NCBI GenBank assembly: GCA_900771425.1
Contig: CAAGNV010000063.1
Coordinates: 1-33,690 of the forward strand
Source of the DNA: Bacteroidaceae bacterium
GTDB lineage: Bacteria; Bacteroidota; Bacteroidia; Bacteroidales; Bacteroidaceae
Direction of reading: 5' to 3'
DNA: 33,690 nt
Positions 22,153 through 29,296 of this stretch are shown in pieces. A model generated the notes under the pieces. The model saw only the letters and a list, made by a program, of their open reading frames with translations, ran no database searches and was not told the origin of the DNA. A program made the translations under genes and the position numbers. Position 1 is the stretch's first letter. Each line of letters begins with the position of its first letter.

Positions 22153-24738
22153 ATGAAACGACTGCATTTACTTATTATCCTTGCATGCGCTGCGATTCTG
22201 TCAATGAATGCCGTGGCATCGGCTGCGACCGCTGACATCTGGGGCAAAGAATACAAAAAGGTGGAACAGGGCATCAGGCTGCCCCAGTTTGCCGGCAGGA
22301 CATTCGTCATCACCAAATATGGGGCAAAGCCAACAGCTACGGCTGCTCAGAACCAGAAGGCTATCAACAAGGCCATTGCTGCATGTTCGAAGGCTGGCGG
22401 CGGCAAGGTCATCATCCCTGCAGGCGAATGGCATACAGGCGCCATCAGGATGCAGAGCCATGTAAATCTTACAGTCGAGAAAGGTGCGACGGTTAAGTTC
22501 GCCTTCAACACCGACCTCTACCCATTGGTCGAGACGAGTTGGGAAGGGCTTGACCTATTGAATTATTCGCCACTCATCTATGCCTACCGGGCAACGGACA
22601 TCGCCTTGACAGGCGAAGGCGTGCTCGACGGATGTGGTTCACGAGATACGTGGTGGCCATTCTGTGGTGCCAGTCGTTACGGTTACACCGACACGACACC
22701 TGAAGCACAGAGCCGAGGAGCAAGAAACCGCCTGCTGAAGATGAGCGACGACGGCACACCACTGAGCGAGAGGACTTTCGGCAAGGGACATGGACTGCGC
22801 CCACAGTTTGTGAACTTCAACGAATGCGACGGCGTACTCATCGAAGGCGTGACACTGCTGAACTCGCCGTTCTGGGTACTTCACCCATTGAAGAGCAAGA
22901 GCGTGACCATCAGAAACGTGCGTATAGAGAACGACGGACCTAACGGCGACGGATGCGACCCAGAGAGTTGCGACGGCGTACTGATTGAGGGATGTTATTT
23001 CAATACCGGCGACGACTGCATCGCCATAAAGAGCGGGAGAAATGCTGACGGACGCCGCAGGAACATGCCGAGCCAGAACATCATCGTGCGAAACTGCACG
23101 ATGGCAAACGGACACGGCGGCGTGGTCATCGGCAGCGAGGTATCGGGCGGCACGAAGAACATCTTTGTCGAGGACTGCGACATGGACTCGCCCAACCTCG
23201 ACCGAGTCATCCGACTGAAGACCAACACATGCCGAGGCGGAGTGACCGACGGAGTGTATGTCAGAAACATACGTGTAGGCCAGTGCAAGGAGGCTGTCCT
23301 GAAAATCAACCTCGTATATGAACCGAAAGAACAGTCGCAGCGAGGATTCATACCTACCGTAAAGAACGTGTACCTTGAGAACGTAAATTGCAACAAAAGC
23401 AAGTACGGCGCATACATCGACGGTCTGAACGATTCGTGCAACATACACAACATTCAGGTAAAGAACTGCAAGTGGGACGGAGTGACGGAGAACGGCAACC
23501 TGCTGCGCGGACAGATGGAGAATGTGACGTTTGACAACGTGATGATCAACGGAAGCCTCGTCCTCGCCAAGGGTGAGAAACCATACAAGCACTACAGCGA
23601 ATGGATGACATACTCAGAAATGCAGCGTGTACCACAGAGCAACCTGCTCGACTTCTCGAAGAAACCGAAGTGGAGCTATGTCATGGGAATAGAGCTGGAG
23701 TCGATGCTTGACACGTATCTCAGATATGGCGGACAGGACATCTGGGATTACATACAAGACTACCCAAAGACGATGATCAAGCCCGACGGCACGACGGTTG
23801 GATACAAATACGAAGACTTCAACCTCGACAACATCCGCCCGGCACGGTTTATCCTACGCATGTACAACAAGGAACCTCTCGATGGTGAGTTTGAAGCGCT
23901 GAAGACATTCTTCAGGCAACTTGAGAACCAGCCACGCACACAGGACGGACCTTTCTGGCACAAGAAGATATACCACGATCAGGTCTGGCTCGACGGCATC
24001 TACATGGGACTTCCGTTCTACACGATGGCAGCCCCACAACTCAAAGGCGGAAAGAAGGCAAAGAGATACTATGACGACGCCGTTGACCAGATACTGATGA
24101 CCGACAAGCGCACGTTTGATGCAAAGACCGGACTGTGGAAGCATGCCTACGACGAGAAGCACTCCATGTTCTGGGCTGACAGCAAGACTGGCCAGTCAAA
24201 GCACACGTGGGCACGTGCCATGGGCTGGTACGTGATGGCAATGGTAGAAGTGCTCGATGTACTGCCACAAGACTATACAAGGCGTGCAGAAGTGATTGAC
24301 TTGTTCCGTAGGGCAATGAAGGCCGTAGCAGACTGCCAGGACAAGAAAAGTCAGGTGTGGCATGACGTGCTCGACGTTGAAGATTCCCGCAATTACCTTG
24401 AATCGACAGCATCGTGCATGTTCACATACTGTCTGCTGAAAGGGGCACGACTGGGATACCTCGACAGTTCATACCTTGAGATTGGCAGGAAGGCCTACGA
24501 CGGAATAATCCGAAACTTCGTAAAGGTGAATGCCGACAAGACTATCTCGTTGACAAACTGCTGTTCCGTGTCAGGTCTCGGTCCTGAGAAAAGTCCGCAT
24601 CGCGACGGTTCATTCGATTATTACATGAGCGAACCGATACGTGACAATGACGCCAAAGGCATAGGACCGTTTATATGGGCATCTATCGAAATGGAGATGC
24701 TGGGGTATGACACAGAGCAGGATATGATGAAAAAGTAA
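22153..24738 (+). CDS. Secreted GH28 polygalacturonase / GH105 unsaturated glucuronyl hydrolase fusion
   Basis: From the ATG at 22153 the protein has 861 residues and starts with a good signal peptide (MKRLHLLIILACAAILSMNA, cleavage near residue 24). Residues 45-490 are a GH28 right-handed beta-helix with all catalytic blocks: NGDGCDP (Asp266), GDDC (Asp287, Asp288), NGHGG (His321) and RLK (Arg354, Lys356). Residues 505-861 are a GH105 alpha/alpha barrel with the conserved QVWLDG (Asp614) and the aromatic WARAMGWY block. GH28 cuts polygalacturonan or rhamnogalacturonan internally or exolytically. GH105 removes the unsaturated uronic acid left by pectate or rhamnogalacturonan lyases. Both active sites in one exported protein suggest combined pectin processing outside the cytoplasm. 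The gene is monocistronic and faces the tRNA operon. Confidence 0.88.
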   Translation: MKRLHLLIILACAAILSMNAVASAATADIWGKEYKKVEQGIRLPQFAGRTFVITKYGAKPTATAAQNQKAINKAIAACSKAGGGKVIIPAGEWHTGAIRMQSHVNLTVEKGATVKFAFNTDLYPLVETSWEGLDLLNYSPLIYAYRATDIALTGEGVLDGCGSRDTWWPFCGASRYGYTDTTPEAQSRGARNRLLKMSDDGTPLSERTFGKGHGLRPQFVNFNECDGVLIEGVTLLNSPFWVLHPLKSKSVTIRNVRIENDGPNGDGCDPESCDGVLIEGCYFNTGDDCIAIKSGRNADGRRRNMPSQNIIVRNCTMANGHGGVVIGSEVSGGTKNIFVEDCDMDSPNLDRVIRLKTNTCRGGVTDGVYVRNIRVGQCKEAVLKINLVYEPKEQSQRGFIPTVKNVYLENVNCNKSKYGAYIDGLNDSCNIHNIQVKNCKWDGVTENGNLLRGQMENVTFDNVMINGSLVLAKGEKPYKHYSEWMTYSEMQRVPQSNLLDFSKKPKWSYVMGIELESMLDTYLRYGGQDIWDYIQDYPKTMIKPDGTTVGYKYEDFNLDNIRPARFILRMYNKEPLDGEFEALKTFFRQLENQPRTQDGPFWHKKIYHDQVWLDGIYMGLPFYTMAAPQLKGGKKAKRYYDDAVDQILMTDKRTFDAKTGLWKHAYDEKHSMFWADSKTGQSKHTWARAMGWYVMAMVEVLDVLPQDYTRRAEVIDLFRRAMKAVADCQDKKSQVWHDVLDVEDSRNYLESTASCMFTYCLLKGARLGYLDSSYLEIGRKAYDGIIRNFVKVNADKTISLTNCCSVSGLGPEKSPHRDGSFDYYMSEPIRDNDAKGIGPFIWASIEMEMLGYDTEQDMMKK

Positions 24739-24795
24739 AGGACTGTACACGTTCCCATACATTTACTACTTTCATTTCATGCACAAAATAAATAA

Positions 24796-24821
24796 AGGAC
24801 TCAAGCTATTGCTTAAGTCCT
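24796..24821 (-). terminator. Terminator of the tRNA operon
   Basis: AGGACTCAAGC (24796-24806) and GCTTAAGTCCT (24811-24821) pair with one mismatch around a TATT loop. On the minus strand the hairpin is followed by TTTATTTATTTTG, as expected for a leftward terminator just past tRNA-Gly. It may also stop the rightward pectinase transcript. Confidence 0.75.
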
Positions 24822-24828
24822 CCTTGTG

Positions 24829-24901
24829 AGCGGAAAACGAGACTCGAACTCGCGACCCCAACCTTGGCAAGGTTGTGCTCTACCAACTGAGCTATTTCCG
24901 C
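24829..24901 (-). tRNA. tRNA-Gly (GCC), copy 1
   Basis: 73 bases on the minus strand: acceptor GCGGAAA/TTTCCGC, D stem GCTC/GAGC, anticodon stem CAACC/GGTTG with loop TTGCCAA (anticodon GCC), T arm GCGAG-TTCGAGT-CTCGT, discriminator U. All stems pair. CCA is not encoded. It is identical to copy 2. Confidence 0.95.
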
Positions 24902-24918
24902 AAAAGCGATATTATGTG

Positions 24919-24991
24919 AGCGGAAAACGAGACTCGAACTCGCGACCCCAACCTTGGCAAGGTTGTGCTCTACCAACTGAGCTATTTCCGC
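24919..24991 (-). tRNA. tRNA-Gly (GCC), copy 2
   Basis: Identical in all 73 positions to the copy at 24829-24901, separated from it by 17 bases. It is part of the leftward operon starting at tRNA-Leu. Confidence 0.95.
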
Positions 24992-24999
24992 ATTTATGA

Positions 25000-25066
25000 C
25001 CTTGCCAAGGTTGGTATCCTTAATTCTTGGGGCAAGGTTGTGCTCTACCAACTGAGCTATTTCCGC
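25000..25066 (-). pseudogene. Rearranged tRNA-Gly remnant
   Basis: From 25066 to 25031 the minus strand matches the first 36 bases of the neighbouring tRNA-Gly genes exactly, up to the anticodon GCC. Then it diverges. In place of the rest there are 16 unrelated bases and, at 25014-25000, the anticodon arm in inverted orientation (CCAACCTTGGCAAGG on the minus strand). The T arm and 3' acceptor strand are absent, so no cloverleaf can form. It lies inside the operon and should be co-transcribed. Confidence 0.7.
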
Positions 25067-25101
25067 ATTATGCATTTGCATTATTAGGTTTCACTTTACA
25101 G

Positions 25102-25182
25102 TGCCCAGGACAAGACTCGAACTTGCACGTCTCTCAACACTCGCACCTGAAACGAGCGCGTCTACCATTCCGCCACCTGGGC
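25102..25182 (-). tRNA. tRNA-Leu (CAG)
   Basis: 81 bases on the minus strand: acceptor GCCCAGG/CCTGGGC, D arm with TGGCGGAATGGTAGACGC typical of tRNA-Leu, anticodon stem CTCGT/GCGAG with loop TTCAGGT (anticodon CAG), long variable arm, T loop TTCGAGT, discriminator A. CCA is not encoded. It is first in the leftward tRNA operon. Confidence 0.93.
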
Positions 25183-25226
25183 TTTGTCGTGGGAACCTTC
25201 AAGGCTCTTCCTCTGAATTGCGGGTG

Positions 25227-25257
25227 CAAAGGTAAGGTTTTTCTTTCAACTACCAAA
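25227..25257 (-). promoter_or_regulatory. Promoter of the tRNA-Leu/Gly operon
   Basis: On the minus strand TTTG (25257-25254), 19 bases, TACCTTTG (25234-25227), 45 bases upstream of tRNA-Leu. Confidence 0.75.
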
Positions 25258-25317
25258 ACTTTTTGTGTTTTTTTTCATTCTTTACTGCAAATTTATCTTC
25301 ATTTCACAATAAATGCG

Positions 25318-25325
25318 TAACTTTG
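25318..25325 (+). promoter_or_regulatory. -7 box of the nhaD promoter
   Basis: TAACTTTG. An in-frame ATG at 25313 lies upstream of this box, so the first ATG inside the transcript is the one at 25355. No clear -33 TTG is visible. Confidence 0.6.
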
Positions 25326-25354
25326 CGAACGAAAAAAACAAAAAAACGACAGTT

Positions 25355-26710
25355 ATGCTATTAACCACACTTATCATTGTTGCCATCCTTTTAGCAGGGT
25401 TTCTGCTGATGAGCACACGCCAAATCAATCACGTCAACCGCGCCGCCGTTGCTATGTTCTGCGGTGTATCAGCCTGGGTTGTCTATATGATTCACGGAGC
25501 CGACTTTCTTGGTCTCATGCATCATCCGGGCTATATAGTTGGACAGGAAAAGGAATTTATCGCCAATCATGTTATCATTAAATATATAAATGAGGCGTGT
25601 CAAGTCATCCTCTTCCTCATCGCCACTAATGCCATAGTCGAGATTATGCACAACAACGGCGTGTTCGACTCGCTTACCAAGTGGATGCGTACGCGCAGTT
25701 GCAAGCGTTTCCTGTGGGACATCTCGCTCATCACGTTTATCATTTCGGCAAACGTAGATAACCTGACGACCGTGGTGCTGATGATGTCAATCATGGGACA
25801 GGTAGTGGCAGAGCACCGTCAGCGCGTGGTCTATGCATGCGTCATACTCATCTCGGCTATTCTCGGCGGTTCGTTCACAGTCATAGGCGACATGACATCG
25901 CTCATGCTCTGGGTTCATGGCGTGGTCACTCCTTCGGCATTTGCTGCAGGACTGATACTGCCTGTGCTCACCAGTCTGTGCGTGTTCAACCTGTTGATAT
26001 CAAAGCTTCTTGTCGGCAGCCTGTCGGTAAAGTCACAAATCAGTAAGTTCGACGGCGACGACTCTTGGCTTTCGCCATTCCAGAAGATACTGATGCTCTT
26101 CGTAGGTCTTGCCGGCCTGTGGTCAATCCCTACATTCCACGACTTAACCCAGTTGCCACCGTTCCTCGGGGCGCTTTGTGTCCTGGCATTGGTTTGGGTT
26201 CTCGAAGGGTTCTTCAACTTCCGCCGTACCGGCAACATGCTGTTTGTACAGACTACGTCGATCCGCAATTCCGAATTCATCGGAATGCAGCTCATACTTT
26301 ACTTCCTCGGCATAAGCCTTGCCGTCGGAGCATTGGTCGAGACTGGCGCACTGCGTTATGTCAGTGACTTGCTGGCCACTCACGTGCACAACGTATATAT
26401 ATATGGTACATTCTTCGGTGTCATATCGAGCATCATCGACAACATACCGTTCGTCATGGTAGGACTTAACCTTTTCGACACGGATTCGGTATATGCAGCA
26501 AAGGACTTTGCCTGCAACGGTGCTTACTGGCAGTTGCTGGCTTACTGTTCGGCACTCGGAGGCTCACTGCTCTACGTCGGAACGTTGGCCGGTCATGCCG
26601 TGGCAGAGGTGGAGCGCATACGCCTGCCGTGGTATTTCCGTCATGTATTCTGGCGCGTGCTCATAGCATGGGCTGCAGGTATGGCGGTGTTCTACGTGAC
26701 ACACTTGTAA
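25355..26710 (+). CDS. nhaD: NhaD-type sodium/proton antiporter
   Basis: A 451-residue inner-membrane protein with about 11-12 hydrophobic segments, of the NhaD branch of the ion transporter superfamily; it exchanges sodium (or lithium) for protons. Landmarks are NAIVEIMHNNGVFD (about 100-113), ISANVDNLTTVVLMMS with its charged Asp in a membrane segment, the GGSFTVIGDMTSLMLW block and, in the second half, ISSIIDNIPFVMVGLNL. The two halves with an intramembrane D-N motif reflect the family's inverted repeat. The start at 25355 is preferred because the upstream in-frame ATG overlaps the promoter. The lipid-kinase-like gene follows after 50 bases and may be co-transcribed. Confidence 0.88.
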   Translation: MLLTTLIIVAILLAGFLLMSTRQINHVNRAAVAMFCGVSAWVVYMIHGADFLGLMHHPGYIVGQEKEFIANHVIIKYINEACQVILFLIATNAIVEIMHNNGVFDSLTKWMRTRSCKRFLWDISLITFIISANVDNLTTVVLMMSIMGQVVAEHRQRVVYACVILISAILGGSFTVIGDMTSLMLWVHGVVTPSAFAAGLILPVLTSLCVFNLLISKLLVGSLSVKSQISKFDGDDSWLSPFQKILMLFVGLAGLWSIPTFHDLTQLPPFLGALCVLALVWVLEGFFNFRRTGNMLFVQTTSIRNSEFIGMQLILYFLGISLAVGALVETGALRYVSDLLATHVHNVYIYGTFFGVISSIIDNIPFVMVGLNLFDTDSVYAAKDFACNGAYWQLLAYCSALGGSLLYVGTLAGHAVAEVERIRLPWYFRHVFWRVLIAWAAGMAVFYVTHL

Positions 26711-26760
26711 CAGGCTATCAGTTACCAACTGTCAGCCAATTAACAATAAAATACTAATCA

Positions 26761-27711
26761 ATGGAAACAAACAATAATGCCTCAGCACATTCGAAGCGCT
26801 GGGGAGTGATATACAGTTCAAGGGCTGGTTCCATCAACAGCCACAAGCGTTGGCTCGCCATGCAGCAGTACATGGAGCGGCGTGGCGTGGAGTACGACTT
26901 CGTGCAGTCAGAGGGTTCGGGGTCTGTCGAACGCCTGACACGAATGCTCTGCAACAACCACTACTCTACCATCATTGTCGTAGGCAACGACGCAGCGCTC
27001 AACGAAGCACTCAACGGAGTGTTCAAGTCGAAGGACGAACTGACAGACGACTTTGCCTTCGGACTGATTCCCAATGGCATCGGCAACGACTTTGCACGCT
27101 TCTGGGACGTCGATGTCGATGACTACAAGAAGACCATCGACCGTATGATTCAGCGCCACACACGCACCATCGACGTCGGTGTCTGTACCTTTACTGACGA
27201 AGACAACGTGCCGAGCAAGCATTATTTCCTCAACTGCGTGAACATCGGACTCGGGGCACGACTCATCGACATAACCGACAAGTTCACGCGCCTCATCGGT
27301 TCAAAGCGCCTGTCGGTCATGGCAACTGGCATTGCCAACATATTCGAGCGCAAGTCGTTCGACGTGCAATTGAAGGCCGACACCGAGGAAATCAACAATC
27401 AGGTCATGTCAATATGCATAGGCAACTGCCACGGTTACGGACAAACTCCGAATTCAGTACCATACAACGGCATGCTCGACCTCTCCATCGTCACCCGTCC
27501 ACAGTGGTGGCAACTGTTTGAGGGTTTCTGGCTTCTGGGCAAAGGTAAGTTCCTCAACTACACGAACGTACACCCATACCGAGTGCAGAAGGTGGTAGTG
27601 ACGGACAAGGGCAAGGCAAAAGTCAGCGTCGATGGTTGCATACTTGACGCAAAAAAATTAACACCAATGCGTATCGAGATTATCCCTGACGCATTGGAGT
27701 ATATTGTGTAA
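26761..27711 (+). CDS. Diacylglycerol/lipid-kinase-like protein with altered GGDGT motif
   Basis: A 316-residue cytoplasmic protein of the DAGK_cat (YegS/BmrU/DgkB-like) family. The N-terminal Rossmann-like half and the C-terminal beta-sandwich are both present. IPNGIGNDFARF at 103-114 matches the family's P-G-(T/S)-x-NDfAR block, and GMLDLSIV and VSVDG near the end match the lipid-kinase C-terminus. The nucleotide-binding motif, normally GGDGTxxxVxNG, reads GNDAALNEALNG at 75-86, so one Gly of the pair, the third Gly and the Thr are replaced. The protein may have low activity, a different phosphate donor, or a non-catalytic role. Family members phosphorylate diacylglycerol, sphingoid or undecaprenol-type lipids. 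Downstream is the convergent J-protein gene. Confidence 0.82.
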   Translation: METNNNASAHSKRWGVIYSSRAGSINSHKRWLAMQQYMERRGVEYDFVQSEGSGSVERLTRMLCNNHYSTIIVVGNDAALNEALNGVFKSKDELTDDFAFGLIPNGIGNDFARFWDVDVDDYKKTIDRMIQRHTRTIDVGVCTFTDEDNVPSKHYFLNCVNIGLGARLIDITDKFTRLIGSKRLSVMATGIANIFERKSFDVQLKADTEEINNQVMSICIGNCHGYGQTPNSVPYNGMLDLSIVTRPQWWQLFEGFWLLGKGKFLNYTNVHPYRVQKVVVTDKGKAKVSVDGCILDAKKLTPMRIEIIPDALEYIV

Positions 27712-27849
27712 ATTAAAAGTTAAAAGTTTAGTACTTGAGAATCCAATGATTCTTTCTCACCCGCCCTTTAAGGGAAGGTCGGCAAGGGATTTCTAAACTC
27801 TAAACAAAATCGTCCCCCTCGGGGGATAAGAGGGGGGCTTCCCTTCCTC
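27712..27849. repeat. Convergent intergenic repeat patch (heptamers and G/C hairpin)
   Basis: TAAAAGT occurs twice at 27714-27727 and TCTAAAC twice at 27792-27805, each with a strict 7-base period. TCCCCC-TC-GGGGGA (27813-27826) is a tight hairpin which, on the minus strand, is followed by CGATTTTGTTT and could terminate the J-protein transcript. The G/C-rich end resembles the arms of the 931-1379 palindrome. Confidence 0.6.
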
Positions 27850-28563
27850 CTACCCTCTCAGTTCCCTGACCAAGTTCTTCTGACGTTCTGTCAGATTGGT
27901 CGGGAGTGACACGTTGAGAACGAGAATCAAGTCGCCTCGGGTGCCGTTGGGCAGTTGATTGCCCTTGCCCTTGAGTCGGACCTTACTGCCAGGCTGAGTG
28001 CCTGGCTTTATTTTTAGCCGTAGTTTCTCATCGCCCACGGTGATGATGATTTCATCGCCCAGCAAAGCCTGATACATATCAATGGTTATGGCAGCCTCGG
28101 CATCCGTGTTGCCACCACTCCCCTGACTACTGCCATATTGACTGCTGCGGTGATCCTGACGCTGACCTTTCATGCCACCGCCACGAAACAGTTCAGAGAA
28201 GAAGTCCGAGAACCCTCCGCCACCGAAGTTAAACTCAAACCCTCCGAACGGGTCGCCTCCGCCCTGACCGCCGAACGGGTTGAATCCGCCGAACGGACCG
28301 GCGCCGTCGCTGCCAGAAGTTCCCGCACCGCCCATACGGTTCCATTGTTCGCCGTACTGGTCGTAACGGGCGCGCTTGTCAGGATCGCTCAGCACGTCGT
28401 ATGCCTCGTTCAGCATCTGGAACTTAGCCTTTGCCTTCGGGTCATCAGGGTGCAAGTCGGGATGGAATTGCTTTGAACGCTTGCGGTAAGCCGCCTTAAT
28501 CTGGTCCTGAGGTATGTTCTTGTCAACACCCAGAATCTTGTAATAATCTATGAATTTTGCCAT
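27850..28563 (-). CDS. CbpA-type J-domain co-chaperone, short form
   Basis: A 237-residue type B J-protein. The J domain spans about 5-70 with the essential HPD at 34-36 and the usual DYYKILGV start. It is followed by a long Gly/Phe-rich linker (about 78-135, with GGFNPFGGQGG and FGGFEFNFGGGG). The C-terminal part (about 155-237) has one DnaJ_C-type domain: ITIDMYQALLGDEI, then PGTQPGSKVRLKGKG, then the closing LPTNLTERQKNLV. There is no zinc-finger region. CbpA proteins usually have about 300 residues and two C-terminal domains, so this one seems to merge or lose part of them. It should stimulate DnaK ATPase and may bind DNA. No HspR/CbpM-type modulator gene is adjacent. It is transcribed alone, leftwards. 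Confidence 0.85.
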   Translation of the reverse strand: MAKFIDYYKILGVDKNIPQDQIKAAYRKRSKQFHPDLHPDDPKAKAKFQMLNEAYDVLSDPDKRARYDQYGEQWNRMGGAGTSGSDGAGPFGGFNPFGGQGGGDPFGGFEFNFGGGGFSDFFSELFRGGGMKGQRQDHRSSQYGSSQGSGGNTDAEAAITIDMYQALLGDEIIITVGDEKLRLKIKPGTQPGSKVRLKGKGNQLPNGTRGDLILVLNVSLPTNLTERQKNLVRELRG

Positions 28564-28698
28564 TTCTCTTTCCTTTTTGACATACCTACTGCAATAACCG
28601 TGCCAATGTCATTCGCCTCGTTTACGCACAGATAAGCGCAAGTGAACATCTGTCAGTCTTCAATAATTCAACCGCATGTTATTGCACGAAGGTATGCA

Positions 28699-28757
28699 TG
28701 TTCAGCCCCGAAGGAGTGGACGTTCGACCCCGAAGTGCCATACGTTCGGACACAAAA
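28699..28757 (+). repeat. 22-bp-period degenerate repeat
   Basis: TGTTCAGCCCCGAAG (28699), CGTTCGACCCCGAAG (28721) and CGTTCGGACACAAAA (28743) start exactly 22 bases apart. The spacers between them (GAGTGGA, TGCCATA) are not conserved. Confidence 0.65.
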
Positions 28758-28883
28758 AGCCACTGCTTCTTTAGCAACTGACAGGTCACCCACGAATATC
28801 AAATGCAAGCATCCGCATCCTCAGAAAGAAACATAATTGAGATTATTTAATGGACAGAGCGTGCAACATTGCGTTTAATTTCT

Positions 28884-28891
28884 TAACTTTG
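28884..28891 (+). promoter_or_regulatory. -7 box upstream of the TfoX-N gene
   Basis: TAACTTTG, 61 bases before the start codon at 28953. No TTG is present at the normal -33 spacing. Confidence 0.5.
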
Positions 28892-28952
28892 CCGGACGAT
28901 AACGGCATGATGCATTATCGAAGTATATCATTTCATAAAACTTGCGGTACTT

Positions 28953-29291
28953 ATGGCATGTTCAACTGACTTCATAGAATTCGTATGCTCACAACTATCG
29001 ACTGTGGGCGTAGTACGCTCACGTCGCATGATGGGCGACTGGTTGATTTATGTCGATGAAAAGTGCGTGATTGTTGCCTGCGACAACATCTGCTATGTAA
29101 AGAAAATTCCCGAGATAGAACAGCTGATGGCTGATGCCGAATGTGGCTATCCCTACGACGGTGCCAGGGAGCACTACATACTCGACATCGAACATCGTGA
29201 ACTGGCAGAGCAGGTCGTCAGCCGTCTGCGCGACGTACTGCCCTACCCCAAGCAGAAGAAAGCCAAGTGCACACAAAAAGACAAGAAGTAA
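28953..29291 (+). CDS. TfoX/Sxy N-terminal-domain protein
   Basis: A 112-residue protein consisting almost entirely of a TfoX_N domain. The RSRRMMGDWLIYVDEKCVIVACDNICYVKK stretch (about residues 23-52, split here by description only) carries the family's R-x-M-(F/M)-G-x-x-(L/I)-Y pattern and the following K. The TfoX C-terminal domain is absent, as in many stand-alone members. The tail is Lys-rich. Sxy/TfoX activates competence genes with CRP in gammaproteobacteria; that role cannot be assumed in a Bacteroidales cell. The stop codon is 5 bases from the next start, so the two genes are almost certainly translated from one mRNA. Confidence 0.8.
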   Translation: MACSTDFIEFVCSQLSTVGVVRSRRMMGDWLIYVDEKCVIVACDNICYVKKIPEIEQLMADAECGYPYDGAREHYILDIEHRELAEQVVSRLRDVLPYPKQKKAKCTQKDKK

Positions 29292-29296
29292 TCAGT

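Larger units (their letters stand above)
28564..28952. other. Divergent intergenic region between the J-protein and TfoX-N genes
   Basis: No gene is supported in these 389 bases. They contain a 22-bp-period repeat (28699-28757) and the promoter box of the rightward operon (28884-28891). No good leftward TAnnTTTG box is visible for the J-protein gene, which may use another sigma factor. Confidence 0.45.

Noticed and set aside
22639..23592. 317-codon antisense frame within the GH28 region
   Set aside because: It covers the catalytic core of GH28 in the opposite strand and has no promoter or domain.
24806..25081. Open frame of about 91 codons with an internal amino-acid repeat on the minus strand
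   Set aside because: It is the translation of the tandem tRNA-Gly genes; the repeats are the tRNA bodies.
25027..25320. Open frame of 97 codons across the tRNA-Leu gene
   Set aside because: It runs through the complement of tRNA-Leu (the familiar CPGQDSNL artefact) and the promoters of two genes.
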